DNA of 25,005 nucleotides, from contig CAKQLR010000028.1 of NCBI GenBank assembly GCA_934254725.1, positions 1 through 25,005 on the forward strand. Direction: 5' to 3'. Origin of the DNA: an uncultured Clostridia bacterium. Its GTDB lineage: Bacteria > Bacillota > Clostridia > Christensenellales > Borkfalkiaceae. A program made the position numbers and the translations under genes. The number at the start of each line of letters is the position of its first letter. The stretch's first letter is position 1. Below, piece after piece: positions 22,529 to 25,005 of the stretch. A model generated the notes under the pieces. That model was not told where the DNA came from. It saw only the letters and a program-made list of their open reading frames with translations, and did no database searches.

Positions 22529-22542
22529 GTTAGCCCCGTTTT

Positions 22543-24198
22543 TTAATAACAGTATTGCGGCAATACTATTGCACCTACAAAATTGTAAACAATGCGAACT
22601 CCCTGCATTTTCTTACCGTCGAAAATTTCAGCCTCATCGATATAAATCTTGTCGATAAAACTATGCAGTATTTCCGGCGTCAATTCTTCGATACAGAGAT
22701 AGTGTTCTACGATTTTCAAAAACTTTTTAAGGTTATCGTTGTCCTGTTCGGTTGCGGCGATGATCTTTTTTAATTCTTCCGTTTTCGCCCGTAGTTTCGC
22801 TTGCTCCGTTTCATAAGATTTAGCAAGAAAATCAAATCGTTCGTCTGTCATTTTGCCTTTTACGTTATCTTCATAGAGTTTACGGATAATCCCGTTGATT
22901 TCTTCTATCCGTGCGGTTGTTTTAGACAATTCGCTTTTGGCTTTCGCCTGTGTTTTTTGTTGTTCAGCCGTTGTGGATTTCAGGTAGTTTTCTATAAATT
23001 CTTTTTCGTGAAAAGCAACGTATTCGCAGGTTTTGCGCAAATCTTGTAAAATAACTTCTTTTAAGTCATTTACACGGATGCGATGCGGCGTACATAATCC
23101 TTTCTTTTTCTTGCGATAGGTAGAACAATAAAAATGGTCGTAATCGTGATTTTTCTTGTATCGCTGAATCGTAAGCAATCCACCGCAATCGGCGCAATAG
23201 AGAAGCCCTGAAAACATATTCGTTTCGTTTGATTTTATATATACTCTTTTATGCTCCCGCATTTTTTGTACGGTATCGAAAGTTTGTCGGTCTATAATCG
23301 CTGGTTGAGTGCCCTCAAAGATTTTCCATTCGTCTTTCGGATGAAACGCCATTTTTTTGCTTTTGAACGACTTCCGATAGGTCTGAAAATTAACGGTACA
23401 ACCCGTATATGCCATTTGAACGAGAATATATCGTATCGTAGAATTGTTCCATATCTCCGGATACGGACTTCTGCCGCGATATTTTAATCCTCGTTTCATA
23501 GCGTAAAGTTGCGGCGTTTCTTTGCCTTCCTCAGTCAATCGCTTTGCAATATCGTTGATTTTCAACCCTCCGATATATAAATCGAAAATTTCTTTTACCG
23601 TTGAAGCGGCTTCTTCGTCAACAATCCATTTTTCCTTGTCGTTCGGATCTTTCTTATACCCGAACGGCGGAAGCGTGGATAAATGTTTACCTGAATTTCC
23701 CTTTGTTTTTAACACCGCTTTGATTTTTTTCGACGTATCCTTTGCATACCATTCGTTCATTATGTTCTTGAACGGTGTAAAATCGTTATCCGTTGCGGAT
23801 ACCGTATCCACCTGATCGTTAATTGCTATGAATCGAATGTCCGAATTAGGGAAATAAATCTCGGTGTAATATCCCACCATTATGTAATCTCTGCCGAAAC
23901 GCGACATATCTTTTACGATAATAGTAGCAATTTTACCTTCTTCCACATCGGACATCATTCTTTGAAAATCCGGACGATTGAAATTCGTCCCCGAAAATCC
24001 GTCGTCGATATAAAATGCGGTGTTGGTAAAACCGTGTTCTTTTGCATATTTTGCAAGCATTTCTTTCTGATGAACGATACTGTTGCTGTCCCCGACGAGT
24101 TCATCGTCGCGGCTGAGCCGCCCGTATAATGCGGTTATTTTTTCACCTCCGTAATAAGTTTTGTTGCTATTTGTTTTCGCTATTTGTATTCCTGACAT
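22543..24198 (-). CDS. Large serine recombinase (TndX/TnpX-like)
   Basis: Site-specific recombinase that excises and inserts a mobile element through a Ser-DNA intermediate. The protein has 551 residues. The resolvase catalytic domain is at ~20-165, with the nucleophile Ser29 in ALYGRLSRDDE and the conserved DDGFSGTNFNRP and KDMSRFGRDY segments. The recombinase domain is ~175-310. The zinc-ribbon domain has Cys335, Cys338, Cys358 and Cys369 (YCADCGG ... YCSTYRKKKKGLC). A coiled-coil Lys/Glu-rich region follows (~395-500), then a C-terminal tail. The start overlaps the stop of the upstream small gene by 1 nt (TAATG), with GGAGG just before, so translation is probably coupled. Such recombinases usually lie at one end of Tn4451/Tn5397-like elements. 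The element body would be to the right. Confidence 0.95.
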   Translation of the reverse strand: MSGIQIAKTNSNKTYYGGEKITALYGRLSRDDELVGDSNSIVHQKEMLAKYAKEHGFTNTAFYIDDGFSGTNFNRPDFQRMMSDVEEGKIATIIVKDMSRFGRDYIMVGYYTEIYFPNSDIRFIAINDQVDTVSATDNDFTPFKNIMNEWYAKDTSKKIKAVLKTKGNSGKHLSTLPPFGYKKDPNDKEKWIVDEEAASTVKEIFDLYIGGLKINDIAKRLTEEGKETPQLYAMKRGLKYRGRSPYPEIWNNSTIRYILVQMAYTGCTVNFQTYRKSFKSKKMAFHPKDEWKIFEGTQPAIIDRQTFDTVQKMREHKRVYIKSNETNMFSGLLYCADCGGLLTIQRYKKNHDYDHFYCSTYRKKKKGLCTPHRIRVNDLKEVILQDLRKTCEYVAFHEKEFIENYLKSTTAEQQKTQAKAKSELSKTTARIEEINGIIRKLYEDNVKGKMTDERFDFLAKSYETEQAKLRAKTEELKKIIAATEQDNDNLKKFLKIVEHYLCIEELTPEILHSFIDKIYIDEAEIFDGKKMQGVRIVYNFVGAIVLPQYCY

Positions 24199-24404
24199 TA
24201 TTTTTTACCTCCGTCCGGACGCAAACAGCGAGTTCGTTCCGATATTAAGTTGTCCGTTTGCCGAGCAATCAGCCGTTGCATTATATCAAGCGGCGTTTGC
24301 GTGGCGTTTGGTTTTTCCTCAGCGCAAACGGCGTAAACCGTATCGCCTACGATAAAGTATTCAGCGCGACAATCGCGCACATTATGAGTATTAGTGTTTA
24401 TCAT
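24198..24404 (-). CDS. TnpW-like small transposon-encoded protein
   Basis: 68 residues. The middle (EYFIVGDTVYAVCAEEKPNATQTPLDIMQRLI) follows the pattern of small proteins encoded just before TnpX-type recombinases: a strand-like TxYxVxxxF/E segment, then TxxDxxxRLI. The assignment rests on my recollection of that family. The function is unknown. Its stop overlaps the recombinase start. The start is uncertain: ATG 24404 has no near RBS, while a good AAGGAG (on the minus strand at ~24435) lies 27 nt upstream without a standard start codon at normal distance. Confidence 0.7.
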   Translation of the reverse strand: MINTNTHNVRDCRAEYFIVGDTVYAVCAEEKPNATQTPLDIMQRLIARQTDNLISERTRCLRPDGGKK

Positions 24405-24476
24405 TTTAGCCGTGTTTTCCGTAAATATAATCTCCTTATCAATGATTTATTTACGCAAAACGGCAGGAAGGGCGGC

Positions 24477-24701
24477 TTATAATTTGCCGTCTTTTTTCAT
24501 ATTTTTCAAGGCTTCGTAGCCTTCTTTGATTAGTCGGACTTTCGTAATTCCGTTTTCTTCGAGAAAAGCGTTTATCTCGTCATATAAGGCTCTCGGTATC
24601 ATCGTTCCGAAATTGCCACTCGCTTGCTTTCTCTTTTCTTTGTTCTTTTCTTCATACTTCCTGCGCGTTTTACGCACGGGAGTATCTTCTTTCCGTTCCA
24701 T
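24477..24701 (-). CDS. Small basic protein, possible ribbon-helix-helix/CopG-like regulator
   Basis: 74 residues. Residues 1-29 are very Lys/Arg/Glu-rich (KTRRKYEEKNKEKRKQASGN). They are followed by GTMIPRALYDEINAFLEENG and ITKVRLIKEGYEALKNM, which look like a short strand and two helices as in ribbon-helix-helix proteins common on mobile elements. ATG 24701 has GGAGGT 8 nt upstream and a near-consensus promoter. As the first gene after that promoter, it may regulate the downstream recombinase operon. I do not recognise a specific family. Confidence 0.7.
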   Translation of the reverse strand: MERKEDTPVRKTRRKYEEKNKEKRKQASGNFGTMIPRALYDEINAFLEENGITKVRLIKEGYEALKNMKKDGKL

Positions 24702-24742
24702 TGAACTGTACCTCCGAAATATATAAAATCGTATTGATACAT

Positions 24743-24771
24743 ATTATAACGATTTCAGTATCCGAAGTCAA
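24743..24771 (-). promoter_or_regulatory. Promoter of the small regulator-recombinase gene run
   Basis: On the minus strand, TTGACT (24771-24766), a 17-nt spacer and TATAAT (24748-24743). The start is about 35 nt upstream of ATG 24701. No terminator was seen between the small protein, the TnpW-like gene and the recombinase, so all three may be one transcript. Confidence 0.82.
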
Positions 24772-24804
24772 GTTCTTTTTATGAACGGGGCAGAAAATAT
24801 CCCT

Positions 24805-25005
24805 TTATTTCTTGTAATTGTCGTTATTATTGAGTTTTTCTTGCTTTTTGCGTTCTTCTTCGATTTCCGCTTCTATCTGTTGTAAACGCGGGACTTGCCG
24901 CACAATATCAGGCGTGAAGAGCGAAAGCACGGAATCGAAAAAACTTCCGATTGTTTTCGGCTTTCCGTGGACTATACGCCGATATTCCGTCGGATTCGTC
25001 CTTGC
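24805..25005 (-). CDS. C-terminal end of an unidentified mobile-element gene, 5' end outside window
   Basis: The minus-strand frame is open from the right edge to TAA at 24805-24807, giving 66 visible residues. They include TNPTEYRRIVHGKPKTIGSF, then FDSVLSLFTPDIVRQVPRLQ and a charged coiled-coil-like tail (EAEIEEERKKQEKLNNN). Codon use and the clean stop just before the next promoter support a real gene. I do not recognise the family. A relaxase or replication protein C-terminus would suit the context, but this is a guess. Confidence 0.6.
   Translation of the reverse strand, partial: ARTNPTEYRRIVHGKPKTIGSFFDSVLSLFTPDIVRQVPRLQQIEAEIEEERKKQEKLNNNDNYKK

Larger units (their letters stand above)
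22153..22542. other. Intergenic region between the collagen/LRR gene and the recombinase
   Basis: About 390 nt with no gene. From left to right it holds the RBS and a -10 box for the collagen/LRR gene, the repeat block and hairpin (22263-22352), a minus-strand terminator (22375-22412), the palindrome AAAGTATACTTT (22434-22445) and a hairpin next to the recombinase stop (22498-22528). One end of the mobile element should fall between ~22352 and 22542. Confidence 0.6.

Overview
The window looks like a chromosome segment of a low-to-mid GC Bacillota (Clostridia-type) bacterium. The evidence is a T-box leader on thrS, an infC-rpmI-rplT operon behind an L20-type attenuator leader, many near-consensus sigma-A promoters with 17-nt spacers, strong Shine-Dalgarno sites, and a TndX/TnpX-type large serine recombinase. 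The collagen-like and BspA-type (LRR_5) surface proteins fit a gut-associated member. The exact lineage is inference.

Left part (1-7300). A very large minus-strand gene runs off the left edge. It encodes a membrane-anchored or secreted protein made of degenerate repeats, including 104-residue tandem repeats at the window edge, and it has a consensus promoter. A plus-strand diacylglycerol/lipid kinase gene follows, then a 57-residue membrane microprotein. parB lies on the minus strand with no parA beside it.

Middle (7300-18060). ftsH is on the minus strand. It is followed by a decayed C-terminal remnant of a BspA-like LRR gene, and then by a long plus-strand run of translation genes: T-box-thrS; leader-infC-rpmI-rplT with a TrmH-family methyltransferase; yebC; prfB with its programmed +1 frameshift; tsaD; and tRNA-Pro(CGG). 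Most are separated by recognisable promoters and terminators. infC probably starts at AUU.

Right part (18060-25005). A MATE transporter faces an intact lipoprotein gene with a signal peptide, 50 uninterrupted Gly-X-Y triplets, a Cys/His-rich segment and LRR_5 repeats. To its right is one end of a mobile element: a TndX-like recombinase, a TnpW-like small protein overlapping it by 1 nt, a small RHH-like protein, and a gene cut by the window edge.

The most interesting structure is a pair of related loci. The intact collagen/LRR gene and the decayed remnant beside ftsH share the same flanks in the same orientation: a downstream terminator block and an upstream hairpin block. They look like two copies of one surface-protein cassette, one of which has collapsed by deletion. 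The upstream flank of the collapsed copy now contains the consensus promoter of the thrS T-box transcript.
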